DNA from: Bacteroidota bacterium
GTDB taxonomy: Bacteria > Bacteroidota > Bacteroidia > Cytophagales > Cyclobacteriaceae
Reading direction: 5' to 3'
Length of the DNA stretch: 64,000 nucleotides
Assembly (NCBI GenBank): GCA_023428695.1
Contig: JAEYWY010000030.1
Span: 186,001 to 250,000 of the forward strand
Of this stretch, positions 52,651-61,746 are shown in pieces (positions within the stretch are counted from its first letter, which is position 1; each line of letters begins with the position of its first letter). The notes under the pieces are model-generated. The model was not told where the DNA came from, ran no database searches, and worked only from the letters and a program-made list of their open reading frames with translations. Both the position numbers and the translations under genes were made by a program.

Positions 52651-55155
52651 ATGTCCGCTACTGTGGAGGAAAAACACTCACGCACTTTATTTGCCGATCT
52701 TCTCCTGCCCGTTCCGATACCGAGACTGTTCACGTATCGGGTCCCGCGCGAGTTGGATGACGCCGTGCTGACCGGCCTCCGTGCCATCGTCCCATTCGGC
52801 GACCGCAAAATATTGACAGGAGTTATCATCAACATACACCATACCCCCCCTTCGGATTACGAAGCCAAATACATTCTCGAACTTCTCGACGTTTATCCTG
52901 TTACCACTCCGCAGCAGCTGCAGTTCTTTGCATGGATTTCCGACTACTATGCGTGTACCCAGGGCGAGGTGCTCAACGCCGGGCTACCGGCAGGACTCAA
53001 ACTTTCGAGTGAGTCACGCGTTCAGATAAGACCGGGATTTGATCCTGAGACATCCGACCAGATCCTCGCCGACAAGGAGATTATCCTCCTGCGACACCTG
53101 CAGCATGAGCCGATGGACTACACTGCTATCTCGAAACTGCTCGACATCAAGAATGTCTATAACATCCTGAAATCTCTCGTAAAAAAGGATGCGATAATCA
53201 TTTTTGAAGAGGTTCGTGAGAAGTACAAACCGAAGACTGAGAAGCGCATCCGCCTTTCCGGAGAGTTTGTGACGGATTCGGCACTTGAAGAATTATTTGA
53301 ACAAGTCGCGTCGCGACCCAAACAGGAAGAAGTGCTCCTTCGGTACCTTCAGCTCGTACCAGTACTCACAAATCCTGAAGAGAATGAAACAGGATGCGCC
53401 AAATCAGAACTCCTCGAAAACGACGGAGTTTCCGCATCGTCGTTACAAACACTGGTGAAGAATGGAATCCTCGAAGAGTTTGAAAAAATCGTTTCCCGAT
53501 TTGGAGACGATGAACAAGGAACAAATGCGGCGATACCACTGAGCACAGACCAACAACACGCATACAATGAAATACTTCGCGCCTTCAACAACAATCCAAC
53601 CACTCTCCTGCACGGCATTACCGGCAGCGGAAAAACGGAAATCTATATCAACCTCATCCGGGAGGTGATTGCGGCAGGTTCACAGGTACTTTATCTGCTT
53701 CCGGAAATCGCACTGACCACACAGATCGTGCAACGGCTTAAGAAAGTCTTCGGCAGTGTTATGGGTGTTTACCACTCACGATTTTCCGATGCCGAACGCG
53801 TCGAAGTCTGGAACGGCATAATCAATGGTACGTTCCGTTTCGTTGTAGGAGTCCGATCGTCGATATTTCTTCCTTTCGACAATCTGGGATTGATCATTGT
53901 TGATGAGGAACATGAACCATCGTACAAACAGCAGGAACCTGCGCCGCGGTACAACGCACGCGATAGTGCAATTATGCTCGCCCATATCCACCATGCAAAA
54001 ACGCTCCTCGGTTCTGCAACCCCCGCTGTTGAAACGTGGTTCAACGCGCGCCAGGGACGGTATGGCTATGTGTCACTGATGAAACGCTACGGAGAGGCGG
54101 CACTGCCACAAATGCGTATCGCCGACATGGGTCAGGAGCGCAGAAAAAAAACGGTAAAGGGTGAGTTTTCAAGTCTGCTGCTTAATCAGATTTCCGAAAC
54201 CCTTTCCCGTGATGAGCAGGTGATCATCTTCCAAAACCGTCGCGGCTATTCACCTGTGCTCAGCTGCGAAGATTGCGGCTGGGTGCCACAATGCATCAAC
54301 TGTGCGGTGAGTCTCACCTATCACCAGTTCCGGCACTCACTTGTGTGTCACTATTGTGGCTATCGCGAAAAGTTGCCGGCAACATGCGTGTCGTGTTCAT
54401 CGACGCGGTTAAAGACAGTCGGGTACGGTACAGAAAAACTGGAAGAAGAACTCACGTTTCAGTTCCCTGACGTGCAGGTACGCCGCATGGACCTTGACAC
54501 GACGCGTTCGCGAAGCGGTTACGAAACAATCATAGAAGAATTTGAAAGGGGCGATACGCGCATTCTTGTGGGTACTCAAATGGTGACCAAGGGACTCGAT
54601 TTTGATCATGTGAGTCTGGTTGGCATATTCAACGCGGACCGTATGCTGCACTTTCCGGATTTTCGCGCCCATGAGCGAGCCTATCAGCTTATTACGCAGG
54701 TCAGCGGTCGCGCCGGCCGCAGAGACAAGCCCGGTACCGTGGTCATTCAAACATCAGGCCCGGGGCATCCTGTTTTGCAGACAATTCTTAAAAACGACCA
54801 GGAGAGGTTTTATAAGAACGAAATCGACGACAGGCAACGTCATGGGTATCCGCCATTTACACGCCTGATTGAAATCACCGTAAAACATGCCGACAAAAAA
54901 GCATGTGTATCGTCAGCGCAGACGCTGGCTGCCTTATTACGCGAGCAGATTCCGGAGGTCAGGACTCTGGGGCCTGCCGAACCATTTATCGGCAAAATCA
55001 GGAATCGCTACCTGATGAAAATCCTGCTCAAAATCCCCAAAGGAAAGGGCGACCTCGCACATATCAAGAAAACCATAACAGCACAGACCGAAGTACTGTT
55101 GAAAGAAAAGGAACACCGAAACACACGATTCATAATCGATGTCGACCCGCTGTAG
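52651..55155 (+). CDS. priA: Primosomal replication restart helicase PriA
   Basis: An 834-residue PriA. N-terminal DNA-binding region, then superfamily 2 helicase motifs: GITGSGKTEIYINLI (Walker A), VDEEHEPSYKQ (Walker B), LLGSATPAVETW (III), and VSGRAGRRDKPG (VI). Eight Cys of the zinc region are present in CEDCGWVPQCINC, CHYCGYREKLPATCVSC. It reloads DnaB at stalled forks. A one-mismatch -7 box (TATATTTC, 52631-52638) predicts a leader of about 9 bases. Confidence 0.97.
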   Translation: MSATVEEKHSRTLFADLLLPVPIPRLFTYRVPRELDDAVLTGLRAIVPFGDRKILTGVIINIHHTPPSDYEAKYILELLDVYPVTTPQQLQFFAWISDYYACTQGEVLNAGLPAGLKLSSESRVQIRPGFDPETSDQILADKEIILLRHLQHEPMDYTAISKLLDIKNVYNILKSLVKKDAIIIFEEVREKYKPKTEKRIRLSGEFVTDSALEELFEQVASRPKQEEVLLRYLQLVPVLTNPEENETGCAKSELLENDGVSASSLQTLVKNGILEEFEKIVSRFGDDEQGTNAAIPLSTDQQHAYNEILRAFNNNPTTLLHGITGSGKTEIYINLIREVIAAGSQVLYLLPEIALTTQIVQRLKKVFGSVMGVYHSRFSDAERVEVWNGIINGTFRFVVGVRSSIFLPFDNLGLIIVDEEHEPSYKQQEPAPRYNARDSAIMLAHIHHAKTLLGSATPAVETWFNARQGRYGYVSLMKRYGEAALPQMRIADMGQERRKKTVKGEFSSLLLNQISETLSRDEQVIIFQNRRGYSPVLSCEDCGWVPQCINCAVSLTYHQFRHSLVCHYCGYREKLPATCVSCSSTRLKTVGYGTEKLEEELTFQFPDVQVRRMDLDTTRSRSGYETIIEEFERGDTRILVGTQMVTKGLDFDHVSLVGIFNADRMLHFPDFRAHERAYQLITQVSGRAGRRDKPGTVVIQTSGPGHPVLQTILKNDQERFYKNEIDDRQRHGYPPFTRLIEITVKHADKKACVSSAQTLAALLREQIPEVRTLGPAEPFIGKIRNRYLMKILLKIPKGKGDLAHIKKTITAQTEVLLKEKEHRNTRFIIDVDPL

Positions 55156-55206
55156 CCATCACCTTTCAAGGCATCACATTTTTATACCAATGCCAAAAAA
55201 AGATGT

Positions 55207-55410
55207 ATGGAAACAAGAGACCAGGATCGAACCGAAGAAAAGAAACGCGATACACCAATCATTGACGGCGATGCCAGGCCGGATATCAATCTGAATCCTG
55301 AGAGCGATTCAGAAAAGGAAAAGGCTGCACAAAAAGACCGTGGCAAAACAACAAAGAATCGCGCTGACACAAATTCGCTGGAAGATTTCCGTGATGCAAA
55401 GGAAGGTTGA
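55207..55410 (+). CDS. Small charged, probably disordered protein
   Basis: A 67-residue ORF, METRDQDRTEEKKRDTPIID..., rich in Asp, Glu, Lys and Arg, without hydrophobic segments. It lies between priA and the convergent surE. Composition resembles small Bacteroidetes disordered proteins, but it could be chance. Confidence 0.4.
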   Translation: METRDQDRTEEKKRDTPIIDGDARPDINLNPESDSEKEKAAQKDRGKTTKNRADTNSLEDFRDAKEG

Positions 55411-55424
55411 ATGGTAATCCCGCT

Positions 55425-56204
55425 CTAGTGGAGGATATCCCATTCCTCATTCAAAACGCGGATTGCGGAATGGGCAGTGAGATCGAACTGGCACGGTACC
55501 ACAGCCACATAGTTGTTTGCGATGGCCCATTCATCGTTGTCCTCCCCTTTATCGAAGTTGACGAAGTTACCTACCATCCAGAAATACCTTCTGCCGTGGG
55601 GATCGAAACGCTGATCAAAATCTTCAATCCATTTTGCGTTTGCCTGCCGGCAAATCCGAATGCCTTTGATGGATTCATTTCTTTTTGGCGGAAAATTCAC
55701 GTTTAGTGCAACACCATTTGGCAGACCTTTCTTTATCACCATATCCGTGATCTTAATCAGGTATTGTTCGATATGAGACATCTCAGCCTTATGGCCGTAG
55801 TCGCACAATGAAAATCCGATAGAGGGAGTTCCCTCAATTGCTCCTTCGATTGCCGCCGACATGGTGCCGGAGTACAACACACTTATTGAACTGTTACTAC
55901 CGTGGTTCACACCGCTGACAATCACATCCGGTTGTCGCTGATCGCGCAGTACAAAGTGCCGCGCCATCTTCACACAATCGGCGGGGGTTCCCGAACACTC
56001 GAACGCGCGAACACCTTCAAAAATAAAATTCTCTTCAAGCCTCAGCGTTTCACCAACGGTTATTGCGTGACCCATACCCGATTGCGGGCTATCCGGCGCG
56101 ACGACGATCACGTCGCCGAGCTGTTTCATCGCATTTACAAGGGTGAGAATTCCTTTTGAAGTTATCCCATCGTCGTTCGAGACAAGGATTAGTGGTCGGC
56201 TCAT
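55425..56204 (-). CDS. surE: 5'/3'-nucleotidase SurE
   Basis: A 259-residue SurE. Start SRPLILVSNDDGITSKG has the metal-binding Asp-Asp; APDSPQSGMGHAITVG and SGVNHGSNSSISVLYSGTMS complete the family pattern. It removes phosphate from nucleoside monophosphates and short polyphosphate. A TTG at 56210 is in frame, but a -7 box lies three bases ahead of ATG 56204, so transcription would begin at this ATG. Confidence 0.96.
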   Translation of the reverse strand: MSRPLILVSNDDGITSKGILTLVNAMKQLGDVIVVAPDSPQSGMGHAITVGETLRLEENFIFEGVRAFECSGTPADCVKMARHFVLRDQRQPDVIVSGVNHGSNSSISVLYSGTMSAAIEGAIEGTPSIGFSLCDYGHKAEMSHIEQYLIKITDMVIKKGLPNGVALNVNFPPKRNESIKGIRICRQANAKWIEDFDQRFDPHGRRYFWMVGNFVNFDKGEDNDEWAIANNYVAVVPCQFDLTAHSAIRVLNEEWDILH

Positions 56205-56207
56205 AAA

Positions 56208-56215
56208 CAAAAATA
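56208..56215 (-). promoter_or_regulatory. -7 element abutting the surE start codon
   Basis: On the minus strand TATTTTTG matches TAnnTTTG exactly and is three bases from the ATG. No clear -33 TTG. Confidence 0.5.
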
Positions 56216-56272
56216 AACTCGCTGCTATTTACTGCATTCGGTATTGGCAATCAAGAAAGAACACTCAAATGG

Positions 56273-56917
56273 CTACGTTCCCTGCAGAGAATTATAGTAT
56301 GCCACGATTCGGGCAAAGTCGTATTTATCTTCAACCCGGAGCCGGTTCGCGCGCATGTACTTCTCAACGTTCTCAGCATTCCGGCCCATACGACTCAGTA
56401 GTTCGGACTTGCCCCCGGAGAATTCCTCAAGCTGACCCTTTTCATTCAGGAAAAAGTATTGGTACACAAGCACCTGTCGGGTGTACGTGCCGCCATAAAA
56501 ACCATACGACTGGGTTTTATACTCTATGGACTCGCGCGATAGCAAAGTCAGCTTGCCATCTTCCAGCAGCTCAAAGAATATGGGTGTCTCGTATGTACCG
56601 GCAGCCGCATACGGGAGTGTATAGAATTGGCGGTATCGGTTAATGGTAACATCAAAGATCTCAAAGAAAAGAACCTTACGCGATGAATATGTATCAAGCG
56701 TGCTGCCGCTGCGGCCGAGAAGTACGATATTTTGGAGAAGGTCATATTTGACGGAGCCTCGTAGCGTATCCCCCTGCAGGAGTACGATTTTTCCTTCGTG
56801 CCAATACTCTGAGGGCCATCGCTGTGCATCGGCGTAAGTAGCAGACAAGAGTACCAGCATCAGGCTAAAAACCCCGACAATCGTTTTCCTTCGTATGTCA
56901 CAGGTTGTTATTCGCAT
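56273..56917 (-). CDS. Secreted hypothetical protein downstream of ribBA
   Basis: A 214-residue protein with a signal peptide (about 1-31, core IVGVFSLMLVLLSATYADA) and a beta-rich mature part (GKIVLLQGDTLRGSVKYDLL). The N-terminal part resembles periplasmic proteins with repeated strand pairs; the C-terminal third is helical and charged. Its ATG abuts the ribBA stop (TAG-ATG), suggesting translation coupling. No family was recognised. Confidence 0.65.
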   Translation of the reverse strand: MRITTCDIRRKTIVGVFSLMLVLLSATYADAQRWPSEYWHEGKIVLLQGDTLRGSVKYDLLQNIVLLGRSGSTLDTYSSRKVLFFEIFDVTINRYRQFYTLPYAAAGTYETPIFFELLEDGKLTLLSRESIEYKTQSYGFYGGTYTRQVLVYQYFFLNEKGQLEEFSGGKSELLSRMGRNAENVEKYMRANRLRVEDKYDFARIVAYYNSLQGT

Positions 56918-58138
56918 CTACTTCTTCAGAATGTTATGCCCCAGTTTATCACGCTTCGTTTGAAGGTAACGTTGATTGTGAGGATTAGGTACAATTTCAA
57001 TCGGAACATTGTCCACAATCTCCAGGCCATATCCCATCAAACCAACGCGCTTCTTAGGATTATTCGTAATAAGCATGATTTTGGTTATACCTAAATCGCG
57101 TAGAATCTGTGCACCGATTCCGTAATCCCGCTCGTCCATGTCAAAACCAAGCTGGAGATTTGCTTCCACCGTATCGAGACCCTGCTCCTGTAGCTTGTAT
57201 GCCTTGAGTTTGTTGATAAGCCCGATACCGCGGCCTTCCTGCTTCATGTACAGGACGACACCCTTGCCCTCATCGTTTACCATTCGCATGGCCGCGTGAA
57301 GTTGTGATCCGCAATCACAACGGCAGGATCCGAAAATATCACCGGTCACACATGATGAGTGGACCCGCACGAGTACAGGTTCGTCTTTTTCCCACGTGCC
57401 CTTGACAAGAGCCATGTGAATTTCCTGACTGTTCTTTTGTTCGTAAGCGATAAGATTGAAGTGACCCCACTCCGTCGGCATATCAACCTGGATCTCGCGT
57501 CGGATTAATGTTTCTTTCTTCACACGGTATTCGATCAGGTCTTTAATCGAAACCAGCTTGAGATTAAAACGTTTCGCGACCTTTTCCAGATCTGTGAGAC
57601 GTGCCATCGAGCCGTCTTCATTCATAATCTCGACAAGCACACCGGCGGGTTTGAAGCCAGCGAGCCGGGCAAAGTCGATTGCCGCTTCGGTGTGACCTGC
57701 ACGCCGAAGCACTCCGCCGCGTTTTGCTTTCAAAGGAAAAATATGACCGGGTTTGCCCAGATCCTCAGGTTTCGTTTCCGGATCCACCAATGCGCGTATC
57801 GTTTTAAAACGGTCGTGTGCGGAGATACCTGTTGAACAACCATGTCCGAGTAAATCCACCGACACAGTGAACGGAGTCTCAAACGCCGCAGTGTTTCTTC
57901 CCACCATCAACTCAAGACCCAACTCCTCGCATCGATCTTCAATCAACGGTGCACAAATCAATCCACGTCCATGCGTAGCCATAAAATTGATGATCTCAGG
58001 CGTCACTGACTCCGCAGCACAAATAAAGTCGCCTTCGTTTTCGCGATCCTCATCATCGACCACGATAATCACCTTGCCATTCCTGATGTCCTCAATGGCC
58101 TCCTCAATTGTATCCAGTTTTATTTCACTCATCTTCAT
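56918..58138 (-). CDS. ribBA: Bifunctional DHBP synthase / GTP cyclohydrolase II
   Basis: A 406-residue RibBA for riboflavin synthesis. The RibB half (about 1-205) has VDDEDRENEGDF and HGRGLICAPL, then HTEAAIDFARLAG; the RibA half (about 210-406) has the zinc motif CVTGDIFGSCRCDCGSQL and EGRGIGLINKLKAYKLQ. It converts ribulose 5-phosphate and GTP to the two riboflavin precursors. It is followed without a gap by a secreted hypothetical protein and preceded by dnaG on the same strand (41 bases). No FMN riboswitch was seen. Confidence 0.97.
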   Translation of the reverse strand: MKMSEIKLDTIEEAIEDIRNGKVIIVVDDEDRENEGDFICAAESVTPEIINFMATHGRGLICAPLIEDRCEELGLELMVGRNTAAFETPFTVSVDLLGHGCSTGISAHDRFKTIRALVDPETKPEDLGKPGHIFPLKAKRGGVLRRAGHTEAAIDFARLAGFKPAGVLVEIMNEDGSMARLTDLEKVAKRFNLKLVSIKDLIEYRVKKETLIRREIQVDMPTEWGHFNLIAYEQKNSQEIHMALVKGTWEKDEPVLVRVHSSCVTGDIFGSCRCDCGSQLHAAMRMVNDEGKGVVLYMKQEGRGIGLINKLKAYKLQEQGLDTVEANLQLGFDMDERDYGIGAQILRDLGITKIMLITNNPKKRVGLMGYGLEIVDNVPIEIVPNPHNQRYLQTKRDKLGHNILKK

Positions 58139-58179
58139 ATTGATAGTAGCGCACTCATTGTTCTTTTATTTCACGATCG

Positions 58180-60090
58180 TCACTTGGGTATTACGATGCC
58201 GAGTACTGACGCAAGTTCTTTCTCCGCATCCTTGAGTTGTTGTTGAATCGTAATGTACGTGTCAATTTCGTCGTCTGTTTTTGCTTCTCTTATTTGCCTG
58301 AGATTTTCGTCAATCAGTTTCTGAATCATTCTGAATTTTAAACGTAGTACATTCGAATAAGCCATATCATTCAAAATGTCACGTTCATGCGGAAAATAGA
58401 TATGATATTTATCACCCCAGTGCGGGCTCGTTTCATATCGGGAAGTTGTTAGTTCGGCCACCGTGTTCCTGACAGTTACGTCCGCGTTCTCCATAAAATA
58501 AAGCGTATCCAGCGCCTGTCCCCTTTCGGCAGCCTGGCGGAACTCGGAGTAGATAGACTTATATATCGGATTGGTAAACTCTACGTCTTCCAGTTCTGTC
58601 ACCATAAAATCGAGCAGCCGTTTCTCGTCATAGCTGTTTTCTGCATAGTTCAACAACAAACGTATCGATTCCCGTTCCTGCATCTGAACCATATTATTCA
58701 CATCCAGCCTGACTGAAGGCAGCGGATCGTCAACAGGGGGCTGGGGCATCGGGGCTTCGCGGGAATCCTGCTGCTTCTTTTTCCGCTCAGAAATGAGGAT
58801 TTTGTTGAGTTCGGTGACCAGAACCGCTTCCGAAATCTTTAGAAGTTGGCTGGTTTCCTGCAGGTATACGGACCGTTTTATCGGATCCGGTATGAACCCG
58901 ATGCTGGTGACAATCTCACGAATAGCCTCCGCCTTGCGAATCGGATCATTTGCGGCTTCCGCCGAATAGAGGTCGATTTTGAAGGAAATGAAGTCCTTTG
59001 ACTGCTGCTTCAGATATTGAGACAGCTCAGTACTACCTATACGGCGCGAAAAGCTGTCGGGATCCTCTCCGTCTGGCAGAAGCACGATTCGCACGTCCAG
59101 TCCCTCTTTCAGCACCAGGTCGATGCCGCGCAGCGCAGCCTTAATACCAGCCGCGTCACCGTCGTATAGCACGGTTATGTTTTCGCTGAACCGGCGAATC
59201 AGTTTGATCTGATCTTCGGTCAGGGCGGTACCCGAGGAAGCGACAACATTGTCAATGCCGGATTGATGGAGGGAGATCACATCGGTGTACCCTTCCACCA
59301 GGTAGCAGAAACCTTCGCGTCGGATCGCGTTTTTGCCCTGAAACAGGCCATAGAGGACGTTGCTCTTATGGTAGATCTCCGTTTCCGGCGAATTGATATA
59401 CTTGGGCTGGTCCTTCTCCTTCTTGAGTATGCGAGCCCCAAAGGCGATCACTTTGCCCGAAAGGTTGTGTACCGGGAAAATTACCCTGCCCCGAAAGCGG
59501 TCATAACGTTTGCCGCCTTCTTTACGGATCAGCAGACCCGCTTTTTCAAGCATATCCTCGCTATGGCCATCGGCAATTGCCTTTTTTGTAAGGTGATCCC
59601 ACTCATCCAGGCTATAACCGAGTTCAAATTTTTCAAGCGTCCGATCGTTGAAACCCCGTTCGCGGAAGTAACTCAACCCAATACTGCGGCCCTCTTCGTG
59701 ATCGAAAAGCAACTTCCGATAATACTCCTTGGCATAGTTCATCAGGATGTAGAGGCTGTCGCGGGTTGTCTGGCTGGCGAGTACCTCGTTTGAAGGCGTA
59801 CTTTCCTGAATATCAACGCCATACTTTTGCGCCAGATAACGGATCGCTTCCATGTAGCTCATCCCTTCGTGCTCCATCACGAAGGTTATCGCATCACCGC
59901 CCTTACCACTGCTGAAATCCTTGAAAATGCCTTTTGATGGAACTACGTAGAATGAAGCTGTTTTTTCATTCGTAAAAGGGCTTAAGGCCTTGTAGTTCTG
60001 CCCCGAGCGTTTGAGCGACACAAAGTCGCCCACGACATCAAGGATGTCCATTCTGCTCTTAATCTCATCGATGGTATCGCGCGAAATCAT
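58180..60090 (-). CDS. dnaG: DNA primase lacking the zinc-finger ligands
   Basis: A 636-residue DnaG. The N-terminus ISRDTIDEIKSRMDILDVVG aligns with other primases, but the CHC2 zinc ribbon has Ser37, Thr40, Asp58 and Ser61 at the four Cys/His positions while the spacing is kept (LSPFTNEKTASF ... IFKDFSSGKGGD). The catalytic TOPRIM core is intact: YLVEGYTDVISLHQ, VASSGTALTEDQ, LYDGDAAGIKAALRG. The C-terminal DnaB-contact domain is less clear. The enzyme makes RNA primers on the lagging strand. Start at 60090 chosen from the conserved MISRDTIDEI; 60120 is possible, and a one-mismatch -7 box (60132-60139) fits either. Confidence 0.93.
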   Translation of the reverse strand: MISRDTIDEIKSRMDILDVVGDFVSLKRSGQNYKALSPFTNEKTASFYVVPSKGIFKDFSSGKGGDAITFVMEHEGMSYMEAIRYLAQKYGVDIQESTPSNEVLASQTTRDSLYILMNYAKEYYRKLLFDHEEGRSIGLSYFRERGFNDRTLEKFELGYSLDEWDHLTKKAIADGHSEDMLEKAGLLIRKEGGKRYDRFRGRVIFPVHNLSGKVIAFGARILKKEKDQPKYINSPETEIYHKSNVLYGLFQGKNAIRREGFCYLVEGYTDVISLHQSGIDNVVASSGTALTEDQIKLIRRFSENITVLYDGDAAGIKAALRGIDLVLKEGLDVRIVLLPDGEDPDSFSRRIGSTELSQYLKQQSKDFISFKIDLYSAEAANDPIRKAEAIREIVTSIGFIPDPIKRSVYLQETSQLLKISEAVLVTELNKILISERKKKQQDSREAPMPQPPVDDPLPSVRLDVNNMVQMQERESIRLLLNYAENSYDEKRLLDFMVTELEDVEFTNPIYKSIYSEFRQAAERGQALDTLYFMENADVTVRNTVAELTTSRYETSPHWGDKYHIYFPHERDILNDMAYSNVLRLKFRMIQKLIDENLRQIREAKTDDEIDTYITIQQQLKDAEKELASVLGIVIPK

Positions 60091-60301
60091 GCCCCGGGGT
60101 GAAATCTGGTGTGTAGACAAAAACCGGACGGTAAAGATACTAAAACGCGGGTACGCGGGATCACACGTAAGGAATTAGTGCGTCTTAAGGCGATGTAACG
60201 TTTACTGAAAACAAATCGAAACTTCGCCTTTAACAATCCGGTTTCCGACCTAAATTGCAGCGTTTTTTGGATTCTTTTCACTTCTTTTTTGTTTGCAAGG
60301 C

Positions 60302-61393
60302 ATGCAGTATACCAAGGCCGACATCCTGAACGCCCTCTCTACAGTTGAAGATCCTGATCTCAGACGGGATCTCGTGACATTGAACATGATCAAAGACCTC
60401 GAGGTTTCCCCGGGTAAAGTCAGTTTTACGGTGGTTCTTACCACTCCGGCCTGTCCGCTGAAGGAAATGATCCGCCAGAATTGTGAAACCGCAGTGCGCA
60501 AAGTGATCGGCGACGATACGCTCGATATCACGATGACTTCATCGGTGACAACACTTCGAAGCAACGCACCGCTGCTCCCAGGGGTAAAGAACATCGTAGC
60601 GATTGCATCGGGTAAAGGTGGTGTGGGAAAATCAACAGTGACGTCCAACCTGGCCGTTGCGCTTGCAAAAAGCGGCGCGCGTGTCGGTCTGATTGACGCA
60701 GACATTTTTGGCCCGTCAATTCCAACGATGTTCAACTGCGAATCGGAACAGCCTCACGTCAAGCAGGTGAATGGCAAAAATATCCTTGTCCCTATTGAAC
60801 AATACGGCGTCAAACTGATGTCAATCGGCTTCCTGGCTCCGCCAGACAGCGCAGTCGTGTGGCGCGGACCAATGGCAAGTTCGGCGCTGAAGCAATTCTT
60901 TGGCGATGCCGATTGGGGTGAACTCGACTATTTGTTGATTGACCTTCCTCCGGGTACCAGCGATATTCATCTTACACTTGTACAAACCGTTCCTGTAACG
61001 GGCGCGGTCATTGTGACGACTCCGCAGAAGGTGGCACTCGCTGATGCAACGAAAGGACTCGCGATGTTCAGGCAGCCGCAAATCAATGTGCCTGTGCTGG
61101 GCATCATTGAGAACATGGCCTACTTTACGCCGGAAGAACTTCCTGACAACAAGTATTACATCTTTGGCAAAGACGGGGGTAAGAACTTATCAGAAAAATT
61201 CGATGTTCCGCTTCTGGGGCAGATTCCCCTTGTTCAGGGGATTCGCGAAAGTGGCGACAGCGGTTTGCCTGCAGTACTGAAAGAAGGACCCGCTGCAGTC
61301 GCATTCCAGGAACTGGCGGAAAATCTTGCGCGAAAAATTGCGATAAGAAATGCTAACTTTGCCCAAACACAAAAAGTCGAACTCAAAGTCTGA
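60302..61393 (+). CDS. Mrp/NBP35-family iron-sulfur carrier ATPase
   Basis: A 363-residue protein: N-terminal MIP18/DUF59 domain (YTKADILNALSTVEDPDLRR, about 1-95) and a ParA-like ATPase with deviant Walker A IASGKGGVGKSTVTSNLAVA (about 100-119) and DADIFGPSIPTM. Such proteins transfer iron-sulfur clusters to target apoproteins. The CxxC pair common in NBP35 was not seen, as in some Mrp proteins. It overlaps the NifU-like gene by one base (TGATG), which supports an iron-sulfur assembly role. A TTG at 60293 is rejected. Confidence 0.93.
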   Translation: MQYTKADILNALSTVEDPDLRRDLVTLNMIKDLEVSPGKVSFTVVLTTPACPLKEMIRQNCETAVRKVIGDDTLDITMTSSVTTLRSNAPLLPGVKNIVAIASGKGGVGKSTVTSNLAVALAKSGARVGLIDADIFGPSIPTMFNCESEQPHVKQVNGKNILVPIEQYGVKLMSIGFLAPPDSAVVWRGPMASSALKQFFGDADWGELDYLLIDLPPGTSDIHLTLVQTVPVTGAVIVTTPQKVALADATKGLAMFRQPQINVPVLGIIENMAYFTPEELPDNKYYIFGKDGGKNLSEKFDVPLLGQIPLVQGIRESGDSGLPAVLKEGPAAVAFQELAENLARKIAIRNANFAQTQKVELKV

Positions 61394-61650
61394 TGATCAC
61401 ACTCGAAGAACTGTCCGGAAAAATTGAAGCTTCCCTCGATTCTATTAGGCCTTACCTTGAGGCTGACGGCGGTAACGTCAAGGTTATTGAGGTTACTCCC
61501 GAAAATGTGGTCCGGCTTGAATTCGTAGGTGCTTGTGGCAATTGCCGAATGTCGGCCATGACGTTTAAGGCTGGCGTTGAAGCCGCGATACGCCGGGATG
61601 TACCCGAAATAAAATCAATCGAAGTAATCAATCTTACTCCCATTCAGTAA
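61393..61650 (+). CDS. NifU C-terminal-domain iron-sulfur scaffold
   Basis: An 85-residue NifU-like (Nfu) domain: LDSIRPYLEADGGNVKVIEV and GACGNCRMSAMTFKAGVEAA, with the Cys-x-x-Cys (CGNC, about residues 48-51) that binds an iron-sulfur cluster. It is coupled to the upstream Mrp ATPase. Confidence 0.95.
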   Translation: MITLEELSGKIEASLDSIRPYLEADGGNVKVIEVTPENVVRLEFVGACGNCRMSAMTFKAGVEAAIRRDVPEIKSIEVINLTPIQ

Positions 61651-61746
61651 GAAGGCCTCCGGATACTACGCGCCGCCTGACCATAAACCGCAGTCTTTTG
61701 TCGGTTACTCTTGTTATATTTAGACGATTAATATCAAAATTCCGCT

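Noticed and set aside
55407..55706. 99-codon plus ORF
   Set aside because: Antisense to surE.
58139..58179. FMN riboswitch before ribBA
   Set aside because: The gap is only 41 bases and shows no RFN-type conserved sequence.
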